Shown here piece after piece: positions 3,775 through 5,503 of a stretch of 5,503 bases of DNA (within the stretch, counting starts at the first letter, position 1; each line of letters begins with the position of its first letter). The stretch is taken from the NCBI GenBank assembly GCA_903921605.1, contig CAIXQV010001015.1, positions 1 to 5,503 on the forward strand, given 5' to 3'. This DNA is from an uncultured Planctomycetaceae bacterium (GTDB lineage: Bacteria; Planctomycetota; Planctomycetia; Planctomycetales; Planctomycetaceae). The notes beneath the pieces were generated by a model, which was not told the DNA's origin, did no database searches, and saw only the letters and a program-made list of their open reading frames with translations. The position numbers and the translations under genes are program-made.

Positions 3775-5503
3775 TCACTCCTCTTCTGCCACTTTGCGTT
3801 TCTTCTTGGCCGCTTTCTTCGGAGCCCCGGCGGCTTTCTTGGCGACCTTCTTTGTGAAGCCGCCTTTCTTGGCGGGTTTGCCGCCACCTTTGCTGATCTT
3901 ATCAGCGATCCACTGCACGGCCTGCTCCAGCGTCACCGTGGAGATATCCGTATCCTTGGGGATCGTGGCATTCGTCGTGGTATGTTTGATGTATGGTCCA
4001 AACTTACCTTCGAAGATCTGAATCGGACTGCTGTCTTCCGGATGGTTGCCCAGTTCGCGCAGAGGCGTCGGGGCGGCTCGCTTCTTCGTGTTACGCAACA
4101 TCTCGACGGCAGCATCCATCGTGATATTCAGGACGTTGAAAGTTTCGCCGTTGAAATCGTAGGTATGAGCTTTCTTATCAAAGCTGCCGAAGACTTTGTC
4201 GTGGGTCACATAAGGTCCGAATCGACCGATGCCGGCGTTGACGACTTTTTCTGTCAGAGGATGTTTACCGATACGTCGCGGAAGTGCCAACAAGGCCATG
4301 GCTGTGGGCAGATCGATCGAAAGCGGATCGAAGCAGTTCGGAATACTGCAGCGTTTCGGTTTCGGGGCTTCTTCTGTCACCTCGCCAAGCTGCAGATAAG
4401 GTCCGAACGGTCCACGCATTTGATATATGGCCAGACCTTCTTCAGGGTGCATACCGATGGCCTGAGGGCCACGTTGCTTTTCTTCGATCAGGCGATCGGC
4501 CACTGCATTTGTGATTTCTCCTGGAGCGATGCTGTCGGGAATCGATGCCGTCAGTTTCTCTTCGCCCTGAGTCTTCTCGAAGTAAGGGCCATAGCGACCA
4601 ACGCGGACAGCCGCATCGAGACCGTCGATCTGCAACGTGCAGGCTTCGCGAGGATCGATATCGCCTTCGCGCTGTTTGACTTGTTCGTCGAGTCCATCTT
4701 TGCCCGCGTAAAACTTGCGGAGATACGGTAGCCGATCGGCCGCTCCGGTGGCGATATCGTCGAGCGTTTGTTCCATCCCGGCAGTAAAGCCGAAGTCAAC
4801 AAGATTCGGGAAGTGGCCTTCCAGAAGTTTCGTCACGGCCATCGCAGTGAACGTCGGAATCAGCTGATTGCCATTTTTGCGGACGTAGCCACGATCCTGA
4901 ATTGTGCTCAGAATGCTTGCGTAAGTACTCGGGCGACCAATGCCTTCTGATTCCAGCGACTTCACCAAAGTGGCTTCGGTGAAACGAGCGGGCGGCTTGG
5001 TTTCATGAGAAATCGCATCCACGTTCTGACAATCAACTTTGTCTTTTTCTGACAGTGGCGGCAGTGGCGAATCCTGATCTTCGATCGCCGCCTCCGGATC
5101 ATCGGAGCCTTCCACGTAGGCGCGGAAGAAACCAGCGAACTCAACAGTTCGACCGCTCGCACGGAACTCTGCGTCGTCCACGGTGATCGTTACTGTATCG
5201 AATCGCAGCACGGCGTCAGCCATCTGAGTCGCCATCGTACGCTTCCAGATCATCTGGTAGAGCTTGTATTCGCCGCCGGACAAGCCAATCTCATCGGCCG
5301 TCTTCATTTCTGTACCAGCCGGGCGAATCGCTTCGTGTGCTTCCTGAGCGCCCTTGGCCTTGGTTGTGAACTGGCGTGGCGACGGGCTGAGAAAATTCTT
5401 GCCGTACAGATCATCCACTTTTGACCGAGCAGCCGCGATAGCTTCACCACTGAGGCTTACGCTGTCGGTTCGCATGTAAGTGATGTGGCCATCTTCGTAC
5501 AAA
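3775..5503 (-). CDS. topA: DNA topoisomerase I (type IA), N-terminal third outside window
   Basis: TopA relaxes negative supercoils by cutting and passing one strand through a phosphotyrosine link. The 575 visible residues are numbered from the Leu codon at 5502, which is internal rather than a start. The catalytic Tyr9 sits in HITYMRTDS (6-14). AHEAIRPA (55-62) and EGIGRPSTYA (186-195) are further type IA core motifs, so the active-site half is intact. The Toprim metal-binding domain, normally about 280-300 residues upstream, lies beyond the edge. The C-terminus has no Cys4 zinc fingers. It carries glycine-rich topoisomerase C-terminal repeats instead: GRYGPYF (302-308), HPEEG...GPFGPYL (352-370), HP...GRFGPYV (414-432) and HPED...GKFGPYI (487-505). 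A Lys/Ala-rich tail (542-575) resembles histone H1 and probably adds nonspecific DNA affinity. The stop TGA is at 3775-3777. The only truncation is the window edge. Confidence 0.96.
   Translation of the reverse strand, partial: LYEDGHITYMRTDSVSLSGEAIAAARSKVDDLYGKNFLSPSPRQFTTKAKGAQEAHEAIRPAGTEMKTADEIGLSGGEYKLYQMIWKRTMATQMADAVLRFDTVTITVDDAEFRASGRTVEFAGFFRAYVEGSDDPEAAIEDQDSPLPPLSEKDKVDCQNVDAISHETKPPARFTEATLVKSLESEGIGRPSTYASILSTIQDRGYVRKNGNQLIPTFTAMAVTKLLEGHFPNLVDFGFTAGMEQTLDDIATGAADRLPYLRKFYAGKDGLDEQVKQREGDIDPREACTLQIDGLDAAVRVGRYGPYFEKTQGEEKLTASIPDSIAPGEITNAVADRLIEEKQRGPQAIGMHPEEGLAIYQMRGPFGPYLQLGEVTEEAPKPKRCSIPNCFDPLSIDLPTAMALLALPRRIGKHPLTEKVVNAGIGRFGPYVTHDKVFGSFDKKAHTYDFNGETFNVLNITMDAAVEMLRNTKKRAAPTPLRELGNHPEDSSPIQIFEGKFGPYIKHTTTNATIPKDTDISTVTLEQAVQWIADKISKGGGKPAKKGGFTKKVAKKAAGAPKKAAKKKRKVAEEE

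Noticed and set aside
3613..4731. Long plus-strand open frame (372 codons) antisense to topA
   Set aside because: It lies mostly opposite a certain topA coding region, starts inside repeat-flanking DNA, and its N-terminal QPEASARNGG is just the intergenic repeat read as protein. Composition is rich in Phe, Arg and Cys with no recognisable domain.
1..5503. CRISPR array, insertion sequence, or defence or phage genes
   Set aside because: There are no regularly spaced repeats, no transposase motifs, and no toxin-antitoxin or nuclease signatures. The confident genes are housekeeping or common planctomycete families.

Overview
The window looks like a piece of a Planctomycetota chromosome of moderate GC content. 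Four things point there: a DUF1501 protein with a Tat-type leader, a secreted alpha/beta hydrolase, a TopA with glycine-rich C-terminal repeats and a Lys/Ala tail, and two intergenic copies of an inverted repeat built on CCCGAAGCGTCAGCGAGG, which I associate with planctomycete intergenic DNA. The phylum call is an inference, since no rRNA or marker tree is available.

Layout. On the minus strand, 1-743 is the N-terminal part of an exported alpha/beta-hydrolase (esterase/lipase type) that runs off the left edge. Next is an 882-bp stretch (744-1625) with no well-supported gene. It holds hairpins in the hydrolase leader, a perfect 18-bp tandem duplication (1130-1165), and a possible 54-residue gene on the minus strand (1344-1508). 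A plus-strand DUF1501 gene (1626-3011) follows. It converges on a minus-strand PTH2-type peptidyl-tRNA hydrolase (3181-3576), with repeat copy 1 between the two stop codons. Repeat copy 2 and a likely rho-independent terminator separate pth2 from the 3' two thirds of topA (3775-5503, minus strand), whose 5' end lies beyond the right edge.

How the genes relate. topA and pth2 are housekeeping genes on the same strand, but the hairpin plus T-rich tract after topA suggests pth2 has its own transcript. The hydrolase and the DUF1501 protein both carry export signals and probably act outside the cytoplasm. They are divergent and far apart, so the sequence gives no reason to place them in one pathway. 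I found no mobile element, CRISPR array, tRNA, rRNA, or convincing new multi-gene system. The least explained material is the inverted-repeat family and the sparse 744-1625 interval.
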